Below are positions 41,586 through 50,000 of a stretch of DNA of 64,000 nucleotides, in pieces. The stretch lies in NCBI RefSeq assembly GCF_019602855.1, contig NZ_CP080767.1:1178001-1242000 (forward strand), given 5' to 3'. A program made the position numbers and the translations under genes. Origin of the DNA: Cupriavidus pinatubonensis (GTDB taxonomy: Bacteria > Pseudomonadota > Gammaproteobacteria > Burkholderiales > Burkholderiaceae). Below the pieces are notes generated by a model that was given only the letters and a program-made list of their open reading frames with translations, searched no databases and had not been told where the DNA came from. Every line of letters begins with the position of its first letter. The first letter of the stretch is position 1.

Positions 41586-41693
41586 AGCTATTTTGAAAGC
41601 CTTGCTTGCGGACTTTGTCGACAGACAGCTTGGGGCAGGCGCCTTGGAGAATAGCTATGAAGGCCCCGCTTTGGCGCGGACTCCGAGACGGAC

Positions 41694-42587
41694 TTATTGA
41701 GCAGGCTTATCGCTGCGTATCTTGATATTGGCGCGTAATGCGTCGCTCATCGGCATATTCAGATTCGCGCCGGCGGGAGGGATCGGCGACTCGAACCATT
41801 TCTTGTACAGCCGTGTGAACTCCCCCGACTTCATCAACCGTGTGATCGTGCCGTCCACCAATTTTTTAAACTCGGTATCGTCCTTGCGAACCATGCACGC
41901 ATATGGTTCCACTTGAAGGGTATCACCTACGATTTCGAGCGCGGATGGACTGCGCGAGTTGGCTCGAAGGCCGAACAGCAACACGTCGTCGAGGGCAAGC
42001 GCCACGGCTCGGTCGTTCAATACCAGTTGCATGGCATCCGCGTAGTCCTTGCCTGAGATCAATTGGATATCCAGATTGTGGTCGGCGCTGTATTGGCTCA
42101 GGAGTTTCTCGTTTGTGCTACCTGCCGTGCTGGCCACCGTCTTTTTCGTGAGATCGGAGTAGTTCTTGATGCCGGAATTCTTCTTGGTCAGCAAGCGCGT
42201 TCCGGCGTAGAACACGTTGATCGAAAACGCGACCTCTTTCCCGCGGGCACTGGTGTTGGTGGTGGATCCGCACTCCAGGTCATAGGTGCCGCTCACCAAC
42301 ATGGGGATTCGGTTTTGCCCCGTCACGGGGACGTAGTCGACCTTAAGGTTGGGCTTCTTCAGCCGGCTGCGCACATCGTCGATGATCGCTTCTGTCAGAT
42401 CGACCGAGAATCCGACTGCTTTGTGTGGCGCCAGCAGATAGCTGAACGGCACGGCGGCCTCCCGATAGGAGACCGTGATCTTGTCGCTTGACGCGATCTT
42501 TTCCAGCGTTTGTGCATAAACATCGGAAGCGCCGAGCGGCAGTCCGGCAGCGATCAGCACAGCGGCGACAACGGGAATGCTTTTCAT
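41694..42587 (-). CDS. Amino-acid ABC transporter substrate-binding protein (orphan)
   Basis: A 297-residue periplasmic binding protein with signal peptide KSIPVVAAVLIAAGLPLGASDVYAQ. It belongs to the glutamate/aspartate-type family 3: ITVSYREAAVPFSYL, VGFSVDLTEAIIDDV, VPVTGQNRIPMLVSGTYDLECGSTTNT and SGEFTRLYKKWFESPIPP are typical. ATG 42587 with GGAG upstream is preferred over the frame's earlier ATG. No permease or ATPase gene is adjacent, so it must work with a transporter encoded elsewhere or act as a sensor. Confidence 0.87.
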   Translation of the reverse strand: MKSIPVVAAVLIAAGLPLGASDVYAQTLEKIASSDKITVSYREAAVPFSYLLAPHKAVGFSVDLTEAIIDDVRSRLKKPNLKVDYVPVTGQNRIPMLVSGTYDLECGSTTNTSARGKEVAFSINVFYAGTRLLTKKNSGIKNYSDLTKKTVASTAGSTNEKLLSQYSADHNLDIQLISGKDYADAMQLVLNDRAVALALDDVLLFGLRANSRSPSALEIVGDTLQVEPYACMVRKDDTEFKKLVDGTITRLMKSGEFTRLYKKWFESPIPPAGANLNMPMSDALRANIKIRSDKPAQ

Positions 42588-42602
42588 TTTTATGTTCTCC
42601 AT

Positions 42603-43466
42603 CGAAGCGAACGCGGGGCGGCCAATCCGGTCGCCGGCATGCTGATACGACTGTAGATGCCACCGCGGTCGAGTGGTTGACCAACGTCAATGCACAACGA
42701 ATGGGGCGGCGTGGAGGTCGAAATTTGTGATCGACGCGATGACTTGGGCTCACGTCAGTGGGTAGAAAGAGCCCGGGCACCTCGAAGACGGCTAGACCGC
42801 GGCCGAAAGTGCGACGTGTACGATGAGCCCGCAGCTGCTGCGCGCGTTTGCACTGTGGTCGAGCGATCGCAGTCGGAACCCCATCCCGCACAGTCGAGCT
42901 TGGCTGGGCCGCAAGATAAAACGCCGCAAAAAGTTTAGCGAATACGGGGGACGAAGACGATTTGATGCGCCTCTTCCACGCAACTTCGTCGTCCATGCCT
43001 CCAACGCCGTGACATGCGCGCTCAGCACCGTCGTATGTCTTGTCGGCGCAGCCTTGGCTGCATAAGCAAAGGCTGCGCAGCCACTCGGGCGGTTACGAAG
43101 CTACGGAGCGCCTACGTCATCGCGGCCCCAGTTTCATCTTCTGGCGGTAGTGGTCGTTGCGAGAAGCCAACAACCGTTCGGTGCCGAGCAGATTATGGTC
43201 ACGGGAGCATAGCTTTGTGGCCAACATGCGCTAAATTTAAAAAACCTTAAATGAGATGTGCAGATTTCTTAAATCTGGGTAACTGGATTCTCGCGGACTT
43301 GCCTGTTTACTAGGTTAGGACCGACGTGCTCCGCCCGTCGATCCCCATTTGCCGCAATATCTAAGGACTAGTCTCAGGAAGACGGCCGTAGTGCGGTGGG
43401 CCCGGCCTGCGTTGCGGAGGGAGGTGCTCTTGGTCCGCGATACAAACCATGCGAGCAAAGGCAACC
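42603..43466. other. Non-coding stretch with two inverted repeats
   Basis: About 860 bases without a convincing gene. Two structures stand out: a 10-bp hairpin at 43046-43078 (GCGCAGCCTT and its complement, 13-base loop), and CAGATTT-CTT-AAATCTG at 43261-43277, operator-like, in a clearly AT-rich patch about 190 bases before the NeuD-type gene. The rest looks like decayed sequence. Confidence 0.45.
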
Positions 43467-44120
43467 ATGAAGCGCATCGTCGTCATCGGGTCAGGCGGAC
43501 ATGCCCGGTCCGTCATCGATGTGGTGGAGAGGCAGGGCAAGTACCGCATCGTCGGGTTAGTAGACGACACTCCGCGCGAAGTGATGGGCTATCGCGTGAT
43601 CGGCAATGAGACCGCCCTCCAGGCGCTGGTCAAGGAATACCGGATCGATGAGGCGCTGATCGCTATTGGCGACAACAACGTGCGCGCGCAGGTAGCCAAA
43701 CGAATTGAGGCGCTGTGCGCCGGGATTCAATTTGCCGTAGCCATTCATCCAGCGGCATGCATTGGACGGGATGCAACGATCGGTACTGGCACCGTTGTCA
43801 TGGCGGGTGCGGTGGTCAATGCATGCTCGGCTATTGGCCGTCATTGCATCATCAACACTGGAGCATGCATCGATCATGACTGCAAGGTTGGCGACTTCGT
43901 TAGCCTGGCACCGGGAGTCATCACAGGAGGCGATTGCAACATTGGTACCTATGCCGCCATTGGGTTGGGCGCCAATCTTATCCATGGCGTCACAATAGGG
44001 GATCAAACGGTCATCGGGGCGGGAGCTCTCGTCATCAATGACATAGAAAGGCAGTCTGTTGCCTATGGGGTGCCAGCCAAAGTTGTCCGGTTGCGCGAGC
44101 AAGGAGAGCAGTATTTGTAA
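43467..44120 (+). CDS. NeuD/PglD-type sugar O- or N-acyltransferase (orphan)
   Basis: A 217-residue protein with an N-terminal nucleotide-sugar-binding Rossmann-like domain (KRIVVIGSGGHARSVIDVV) and a C-terminal left-handed beta helix (HPAACIGRDATIGTGTVVMAGAVVNACSAIGRHCIINTGACIDHDCKVGD). The catalytic His-Asp pair is in ACIDHDC. The family acetylates UDP-amino-sugars or sialic acids, normally inside glycan gene clusters. Here no glycan genes are nearby, so its substrate is open. ATG 43467 is preferred to an ATG/GTG 6 codons earlier. Confidence 0.87.
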   Translation: MKRIVVIGSGGHARSVIDVVERQGKYRIVGLVDDTPREVMGYRVIGNETALQALVKEYRIDEALIAIGDNNVRAQVAKRIEALCAGIQFAVAIHPAACIGRDATIGTGTVVMAGAVVNACSAIGRHCIINTGACIDHDCKVGDFVSLAPGVITGGDCNIGTYAAIGLGANLIHGVTIGDQTVIGAGALVINDIERQSVAYGVPAKVVRLREQGEQYL

Positions 44121-44513
44121 TCGTCAGTCCAACATGGCGAAGCCTCTTGCGTAAGGTACTGATCCACTCAGGCATCCCGATAAGTTTACTGGAAGGAGAG
44201 AAGTCCTCCACTGATCATGGGCCAGCCTCATGCGCTTGCGCAGATGTTGTCTGTATGCCAAAGGTTCTTTGCCATGGTTGCCGTGGAAGGCAGCGCATCA
44301 CCTTACTAGCTTGCTGAAAATCAACTTTCGCGCCTTGCTTTTTTGAGGAAGCCGCCTAGCGTTAATGGCACAACCTGATGTCTTGCCATGGCGATCAAGG
44401 TTGCGCCCATGCATTGTATGTCAACGCCGCAGGCGGGCGACCGGCGTGGAAAAAAGGGCACGCTTTCTCCTTGCTGATATCACAACCGGTTCCTCATGGG
44501 ATGAGTCAAGGCG
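44121..44513. other. Gene-free stretch
   Basis: Nothing recognisable: no hairpin with a T tract, no tRNA, and only short frames without codon structure or homology. Confidence 0.5.
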
Positions 44514-45041
44514 ATGACTGGCGAAGCACACAAGCACAGCGGCCTCAAACATCGGGCCATGGAGGAGTTGAGGGCTTTCTGGATCATCACCTTCTATCTC
44601 TTCCTGCTGATAGGCACCTTCATGGTTTACCGCCGCCTGCTCCTGTCGGAGTTCGACGTCGTCTATCTCAATTACGGATTCGCCTTCTTCGAAGCGCTGA
44701 TCATCGCCAAGGTCATCATGATCGGCGACGCGTTGAAGCTTGGGCGGCGCTTCGAGAGCGGTCCGTTGGCCGTGTCGGTGATCTACAAATCGCTGGTCTA
44801 TGGGGGGCTTGTGTTTTTCCTGGGCGCTCTCGAACATGTCTTGGATGGGTTGACCCACAAGCAGAACCTGGATGGCATCGTTCACGGAATGATCGAGTAC
44901 GGCGTCTATGAACTGCTTGCGCGGACCGTGATGATGTTCGGTGCGTTCATTCCGTTCTTTGCGTTCTGGGAAGTTGGGCGGGTCATTGGCCCCCAAAAAC
45001 TTGCGGCCATGTTTTTTGGGAGAAATGAACGGACATCTTGA
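44514..45041 (+). CDS. Four-helix membrane protein of unknown function
   Basis: A 175-residue protein with four predicted membrane segments (about 23-42, 52-73, 84-106 and 130-155). Helix 1 includes AFWIITFYLFLLIGTFMVY; helix 4 includes VMMFGAFIPFFAFWEV. A conserved-looking loop has GDALKLGRRFESGPL, and both ends are charged. No known family is recognised. ATG 44514 has an AAGGCG site. It stands alone between gene-free DNA and a 22-bp inverted repeat. Confidence 0.65.
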   Translation: MTGEAHKHSGLKHRAMEELRAFWIITFYLFLLIGTFMVYRRLLLSEFDVVYLNYGFAFFEALIIAKVIMIGDALKLGRRFESGPLAVSVIYKSLVYGGLVFFLGALEHVLDGLTHKQNLDGIVHGMIEYGVYELLARTVMMFGAFIPFFAFWEVGRVIGPQKLAAMFFGRNERTS

Positions 45042-45188
45042 CTGCCCACGCGAGTTGATGGCGCGGTGCCTGATCTGCCCGTCATCAGTCGCTTTCATTG
45101 CGCGCATTTCTCTGCGTTTCCCTCACTGTGCTGGCGGCTCGAAGCGCGCGCCGCCAGCACCCAGAAAAGGGTTGAGCAGATCCCCAGT

Positions 45189-45301
45189 GGACCCGACGCC
45201 TTTTGCAAGCAGCTTCGGCAAAGGCCACCACGCAAGCCGGATACATGCATGCAGACCATCTCGACATCACGAACAAGAAGCTTGCAAAAGGCGTCGGGTC
45301 C
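45189..45301. repeat. Perfect 22-bp inverted repeat, 69-bp spacer
   Basis: Left arm 45189-45210 (begins GGACCCGACGCC, ends TTGCAAGC); the right arm 45280-45301 is its exact reverse complement. It lies within a 550-base region without a convincing gene (45042-45590). The arms do not flank a transposase and the match stops sharply at both ends. Confidence 0.85.
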
Positions 45302-45590
45302 ATACATGCACGAGAAGGACGATTACCCATGGCGCGCTCGATAAGGGCGTCGCCAGGCCTTCGATGCCAGAGGCGATGGTTTCCAGGAAACCGGTGCGGG
45401 TCTCGGGCGTCGTTTCGCGATACCTCGCAAGCGATTTTTTCAATACATATCCATCACCCAATAGCGATGAATCGGCGTTGCCGGAGGAATGTTGTCGGCC
45501 TCGGCATCGGTGCACGGATAGCTCGCTGAGATCCCGCAATCGTTCGAATATCTCGACGACTATGCAACAACCATGACTTGCGACGAAGCT

Positions 45591-46499
45591 TTACATAGGA
45601 GCCGCGATCGGTTCACCCGCCAGGAGCTGCACCGCCCGCTCTTCGAATGATGAGAGCTCGCTTCCCCTGATGCGCGAGATGACAAACACCAGGGGGCCGA
45701 TGTGCCATGCCCGGCGACGGATTTCGACAAGACGCCCCTGAGCCAGATCTTCAGCGACTAGATCCGCAGGCATGTGCCCCCAGCTAAGCCCCGCTAGCAA
45801 GAGGTCACGTTTTGCCCCGAGGTCGTTGACGAGCCATTGGCGCTCGCCTGCCACTCCCTTCTGGCTCGTCTCTGCGCTCGGCTGGTTGTCGGTGACCACC
45901 AACTGCACATATTCGCCAAATTCATCCTGGGCGATTGGTCGGCTGATACCGGCTAACGGATGGGTCGGCGCACAAACGGTGACAAGCGGCGTTTCGCAGA
46001 GCCAGTGTCGCTCGATAGCGCTTTTCTTGATCTCCGGCACGTCAGAAATGGTGACTGCAAGCGAGCAGTCACTTGCTAATACCAACGCCTCACCACCCTG
46101 CATGGTTGTCATGTGGAGGTTGATGGCAGCCGTCGGCGATTCGGCTTCGAGCACACGCAGGCAGTCGATCAGGCGCTTCCTCGGGAAATAGGTGTCGACG
46201 GCGATCGAGAGCCGCGGCACGCCTTCTGCGGAAATCGACTTCGCCCGGTTCTTCATGTCTTCCGTTCGTGTAATGACGGCTCGGGCATCGGGGATAAGGC
46301 TGCGTCCAGCAGCGGTAAGTTCGGCCCTTCGGGTGTCTCGCTCGAAAAGCTCGACGCCTAGCGCAGCTTCCAAAGCGGAGATCGCGTGGCTCACCGCGGA
46401 TTGGGCCCGCCGAAGCCGGCGCGCCGCGCCCGTGAAGCTCTTCTCCTCACATACGGCGATAAAGGTACGAAGCTGGTTGATGGTGACGGTGTCCAGCAT
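45591..46499 (-). CDS. LysR-family transcriptional regulator
   Basis: A 302-residue LysR-type regulator. The N-terminal winged helix is LRTFIAVCEEKSFTGAARRLRRAQSAVSHAISALEAALGVELFERD. The effector domain follows from about residue 90. It is divergent from a nitroreductase gene, with a LysR-type box in the 50-bp intergenic region. It probably controls the catabolic genes to its right (nitroreductase, VOC dioxygenase, YCII and FAH genes). Confidence 0.92.
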   Translation of the reverse strand: MLDTVTINQLRTFIAVCEEKSFTGAARRLRRAQSAVSHAISALEAALGVELFERDTRRAELTAAGRSLIPDARAVITRTEDMKNRAKSISAEGVPRLSIAVDTYFPRKRLIDCLRVLEAESPTAAINLHMTTMQGGEALVLASDCSLAVTISDVPEIKKSAIERHWLCETPLVTVCAPTHPLAGISRPIAQDEFGEYVQLVVTDNQPSAETSQKGVAGERQWLVNDLGAKRDLLLAGLSWGHMPADLVAEDLAQGRLVEIRRRAWHIGPLVFVISRIRGSELSSFEERAVQLLAGEPIAAPM

Positions 46500-46502
46500 G
46501 TC

Positions 46503-46517
46503 ATCTAATCGTTAGAT
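46503..46517. promoter_or_regulatory. LysR-type operator
   Basis: ATCTAA-TCG-TTAGAT, a perfect 6-bp inverted repeat matching the T-N11-A rule, lies between the divergent LysR and nitroreductase genes. Confidence 0.75.
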
Positions 46518-46542
46518 GGGAAAGATCAAAATTTAGTCACTT

Positions 46543-47172
46543 TTGCGGATGAGTCAAGTCTCTTATCTTTCTTACCACCCCCAAAATTACCGTGAACGGC
46601 ACATCATGATGAAAAGCCGACTGCCCTCCGCATCTCTTACCAGCTGTTTCGGCTCGCGAGAGCCTACAACGAGTATTCATGAACGTTACGAATTGCTCAA
46701 GTGGGGTCCTACCTCCGCCAACAGCTGCCCGGCGCGCTTCGTCTGGGTCAAGAGCGACGCCGGTAAGGCCAGACTTGCCGCGCTCGCGGCGGAGACGAAT
46801 CGCCCCAAAATTCTCTCGGCGCCGTTGACCGTCATCATTGGCCATGACTTTGGTTTTCCGGACCTGATGCCGCGGTTATTTCCGGCTCGCGGCGACATGC
46901 TGCGCAACATGTTTAGTGAACCGCATATGGCCGAGATCACGGCGACGCGCAACGGCACGCTTCAGGGGGGCTATTTGATCATGGCCGCCCGCGCACTTGG
47001 TCTGGATTGCGGCCCTATGTCTGGCTTCGACAACGCCGCAGTCGATCAGGAGTTCTTCGCGGACACGGGCATTCGATCCAATTTCATCTGCTGCCTTGGA
47101 TACGGAAAGCCGGACACGCCCTTTCCGCGCAACCCGCGGCTGATCTTCGAAGAGGCCGGACGGTGGGCATGA
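46543..47172 (+). pseudogene. RutE-like nitroreductase / malonic semialdehyde reductase with damaged N-terminus
   Basis: The body is a clear RutE/HadB-type nitroreductase: LLKWGPTSANSCPARFVWVKS, ATRNGTLQGGYLIMAARALGLDCGPMSGFDNAAVD and FICCLGYGKP. Upstream of LLKW the usual FMN-contacting Arg-x-x-x segment is missing. In a second frame (about 46637-46680) the bases read QLFRLARAYNEYS, which is the expected family sequence, then stop. A one-base loss after LPSASLT plus a deletion of roughly 30 bases would explain this. The open frame is still continuous from 46543, so a protein may be made, but FMN binding is doubtful. Confidence 0.65.
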
Positions 47173-47308
47173 TTCGCCCCGATCATCATCCGTGTTGTTG
47201 CTTGACCCCATGCCAACCCAGGCAGCGCTTCAAAGCGAGTCGCGCAGGCTAGGGCGGCCTATCCACGCAATACCCTCACACACTAAATATCAGGAAAGGA
47301 GACTTGCC

Positions 47309-47497
47309 ATGAACATCGGTTTTATAGGTGCCGGGACCGTGACAAAGGTATTCGGACGTCATTTGGTACAGAAGGTGATTAACAGCGTTGGCGTCGTCGC
47401 CATCGACCTGGGCTCCATTGCCGAGCGCAGTGCAATGCATGAAGCAGGCGCGCCGTTATCGGGTCTCGACCTCCACTTTGTGAAACGCCTTCGTTAA
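47309..47497 (+). pseudogene. NADP-dependent (F420-type) oxidoreductase reduced to its two ends
   Basis: 62 residues. The first 21 (NIGFIGAGTVTKVFGRHLV) are the Rossmann start of the NADP-binding, F420-dependent-like oxidoreductase family. The last 40 (VGVVAIDLGSIAERSAMHEAGAPLSGLDLHFVKRLR) match its C-terminal end. About 150 residues between them are missing, joined in frame. The remnant keeps a GGAAAGGAGA ribosome-binding site and may be translated, but it cannot be an enzyme. Confidence 0.75.
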
Positions 47498-47523
47498 GTA
47501 TGCAGGAACCAATAGAGGTGACT

Positions 47524-48483
47524 ATGGATAATGGAGAACCCGACGCACGTGCCGCGATTCATTCAGTCGATCATTTTGCGCTCAACGTTCCGTCAATTCG
47601 CGACGCGCGGGAATTTTTTACAGCCTTCGGGTTAGCGGTCAGCGAGGTAACTAAAGATCGCAGTACCGAGCTCGAGTTAAGGGCGCTCGACGGCCATCGC
47701 TGGGCGAGAATTCTTCCGGCATCGAGAAAATCATTGTCGTACCTCAGCTTTAGCTGCTTTGCCGATGACCTCGGAAAAATTGAACGACAGGTGCGGGAGG
47801 CGGGAGGGCGATTCAATGTCGACGTGGCCGCGCTGACCGATGGGCGACACCACACGGCAGACGGGCTGTGGTTCGAAGATCCCGACGGCAACCTAATTCA
47901 CGTCAACACGGGGCCCAAGGTAACTGCGTCGCGAAAAGAGCCCTTCGGGCGAGTGGACGTCGCAGCTGACCGCCGAGGTTCTCATCCCCGGTCGCATGCT
48001 CGCGTGGTACGGCCGAGACGGATGAGCCATGTGTTGCTGTTTACTCCGGACACACTGCGCGCGGTCGACTTCTATGAGCGCTCGATCGGGCTGCGGCTCT
48101 CCGATAGATCCATGGACCGCGTTGCATTCATGCACGCCGTACACGGTTGCGATCACCATCTCGTAGCTTTCGTCAAGAGCGGGGGGAAGGGGTGGCACCA
48201 CGTGGCCTGGGATGTCGCTGGCATTGATGACGTGGGCGAGGGCGCAGCACAAATGGCTGCAGCGGGCTATCGTCGTGGATGGGGTACCGGGCGTCACGTG
48301 CTCGGGTCGAACTATTTTCACTATGTCATGGATCCGTGGGGTTCCTTTTGTGAATATTCGGCCGACATCGATTACGTGACGGCTGGCGTGTCGTGGTCAT
48401 CCGGCGACTTTCCTCCCGAGGACTCCCTGCTTCTGTGGGGACCCGATGTCCCGGATTACTTCACGAGGAACACGGAGTTGTAG
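47524..48483 (+). CDS. Two-domain VOC extradiol-type dioxygenase
   Basis: A 319-residue vicinal-oxygen-chelate protein with two modules, like catechol 2,3-dioxygenases. The N-module has IHSVDHFALNVPS. The C-module has metal-ligand candidates in RRMSHVLLFTP (His), GWHHVAWDVAGIDDV (His) and WGSFCEYSADIDYV (Glu). GAGGTGACT precedes ATG 47524. In context with a FAH-family hydrolase and a LysR regulator, cleavage of an aromatic ring by the meta route is the natural inference. The substrate is unknown. Confidence 0.83.
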   Translation: MDNGEPDARAAIHSVDHFALNVPSIRDAREFFTAFGLAVSEVTKDRSTELELRALDGHRWARILPASRKSLSYLSFSCFADDLGKIERQVREAGGRFNVDVAALTDGRHHTADGLWFEDPDGNLIHVNTGPKVTASRKEPFGRVDVAADRRGSHPRSHARVVRPRRMSHVLLFTPDTLRAVDFYERSIGLRLSDRSMDRVAFMHAVHGCDHHLVAFVKSGGKGWHHVAWDVAGIDDVGEGAAQMAAAGYRRGWGTGRHVLGSNYFHYVMDPWGSFCEYSADIDYVTAGVSWSSGDFPPEDSLLLWGPDVPDYFTRNTEL

Positions 48484-48536
48484 TTTGAAGCGAGGCATTT
48501 CAAGATTTTAAATCGCTATTTGAATTGGAGACGATG

Positions 48537-48929
48537 ATGGAAGCCACACGAGTTACCCGTGAGCAGGTTCTTGAAGCCAGCAAGGGCATGCTCCAGAAGC
48601 AGTTTTACGTCGTTTTTTCGAAGCCGACGAATGGTATCGGCCCCGTTATGGAAAACGTGCCGGTTCATCTTGAGCATCAGCGAAAAATCGAACGAGAGGG
48701 CATTCTGGTTGCCGCCGGCCCTCATTGGACCGACGACGAAAAGTTTTGGGACGGCGAGGGAATGTTCGTGATTCGCGCGTCCTCTACGGAGCAGGCGCGC
48801 GAACTAGCCGCAGCGGATCCTATGCATCAGTGCGGCGCCCGCTCATTCACAGTCCGCCCATGGCTCGTCAACGAAGGCCGCCTTGACCTGCGAATTGAAT
48901 TCTCGACCGGGAAGATGACCCTGGACTAA
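48537..48929 (+). CDS. YCII-related domain protein
   Basis: A 130-residue protein with the YciI/ferredoxin-like dimeric alpha/beta-barrel pattern: KQFYVVFSKPTNGIGPVMENVPVHLEHQRKIEREGILVAAGPH and GMFVIRASSTEQARELAAADPMH. In catabolic clusters such proteins act as small isomerases or dehalogenase-like helpers (muconolactone isomerase-like). ATG 48537 has GGAG six bases upstream. It sits between the VOC dioxygenase and the FAH hydrolase, all in one direction. Confidence 0.75.
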   Translation: MEATRVTREQVLEASKGMLQKQFYVVFSKPTNGIGPVMENVPVHLEHQRKIEREGILVAAGPHWTDDEKFWDGEGMFVIRASSTEQARELAAADPMHQCGARSFTVRPWLVNEGRLDLRIEFSTGKMTLD

Positions 48930-49130
48930 TGGAAACAATCTGTTTCGAGTAAAGAGTTTCGGAGATTGTTGAGATTAATCGGCGCGCAAAGCGCCATGAC
49001 CACGACTCACCCGTGGTGCTCTTCGAAAGCGTGGAGCGAGTACCTGACGCGTCAACGAAGGATCGTTAGGGCATGCGCGTTAGCGCACGCGATCCCTTGC
49101 CATCCTTTGCCTTTTTTCAGATGAACCACT

Positions 49131-50000
49131 ATGAAGCTCGCCACATTCCAATTCCGCGGATATCAATCCATTGGTAAGATCGAAGGTCAACAGATCATCG
49201 ATCTGCCCGCGAGCGATTGCAGTCTGCCTCGTACCATGCTGGAGTTCCTCCAAGGCGGCCGCGCGCCCATGCAGCGCGCGCGCGACCTGCGTATCGCTGA
49301 CGCCGTCACCTACCCGCTCGCAGATGTGCGACTCGACGCTCCCGTGCCGAACCCGTCAAAGTTTCTTGCGATCGGCATGAACTATCGCCGTCATGTCGAA
49401 GAAGCCGTCGCTGCCGGCATCCAGGTGCCAGACAGCCAGGTCTGGTTCAGCAAGCAGGTGTCGTGCGTAAATGGGCCGTTCGACCCGGTGCAGATGCCGA
49501 AAGTGTCCGACAAGCTCGATTACGAAGCGGAGCTTGGTGTCGTTATCGGCCGCCGCTGCCGTCACGTGTCGGAGGAGGACGCGGCGTCAGTCGTCGCGGG
49601 CTATGTCATCTGCAACGACGTTTCAGTGCGCGACTGGCAGATGCGCTCACCGACCATCATGCTCGGCAAGTCGTTCAACACGCATGGCCCCTTCGGCCCG
49701 TGGCTTGTCACGCCTGACGAAATCGCCGATCCGCATGCGCTGCGGCTGCGCATGATCGTGAACGGCGAATGCCGCCAGGAGGTCAACACTGGGGAGATGA
49801 TCTACAACATCTGGCAACAGATCGCTTATCTGTCGACAGTGATGACACTCGAAGCCGGCGATGTCCTCGCGACGGGCACACCGTCAGGCGTCGGCGTTGC
49901 CCACAAGCCGTCGCGTTTCCTGCGCGTCGGCGACGTGATGCGCGTCGAGATCGACGGCGTGGGTCACATCGAGAACGTCGTTGTCGCTGAGCCGGTCTGA
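49131..50000 (+). CDS. Fumarylacetoacetate hydrolase family protein
   Basis: A 289-residue FAH-family enzyme. The core GMNYRRHVEEA, FSKQVSCVNGPFDPV, LDYEAELGVVIGRRCRHV (metal ligands Glu-x-Glu) and GYVICNDVSVRDWQ are intact, as are GPWLVTPDEI and TGTPSGVGVAHKP. Such enzymes hydrolyse C-C bonds of ring-cleavage products or decarboxylate/hydrate them. It would be the last step of the cluster that includes the dioxygenase. A 200-base leader without structure precedes it. Confidence 0.88.
   Translation: MKLATFQFRGYQSIGKIEGQQIIDLPASDCSLPRTMLEFLQGGRAPMQRARDLRIADAVTYPLADVRLDAPVPNPSKFLAIGMNYRRHVEEAVAAGIQVPDSQVWFSKQVSCVNGPFDPVQMPKVSDKLDYEAELGVVIGRRCRHVSEEDAASVVAGYVICNDVSVRDWQMRSPTIMLGKSFNTHGPFGPWLVTPDEIADPHALRLRMIVNGECRQEVNTGEMIYNIWQQIAYLSTVMTLEAGDVLATGTPSGVGVAHKPSRFLRVGDVMRVEIDGVGHIENVVVAEPV

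Noticed and set aside
43046..43078. Terminator
   Set aside because: A good 10-bp stem but no T tract on either strand and no gene ending nearby.
44378..44911. 177-residue plus-strand frame
   Set aside because: Overlaps the membrane-protein gene in another frame and lacks any recognisable pattern.
45189..45301. Insertion sequence ends
   Set aside because: No transposase fits between the arms (69 bp) or next to them; kept only as an unexplained repeat.
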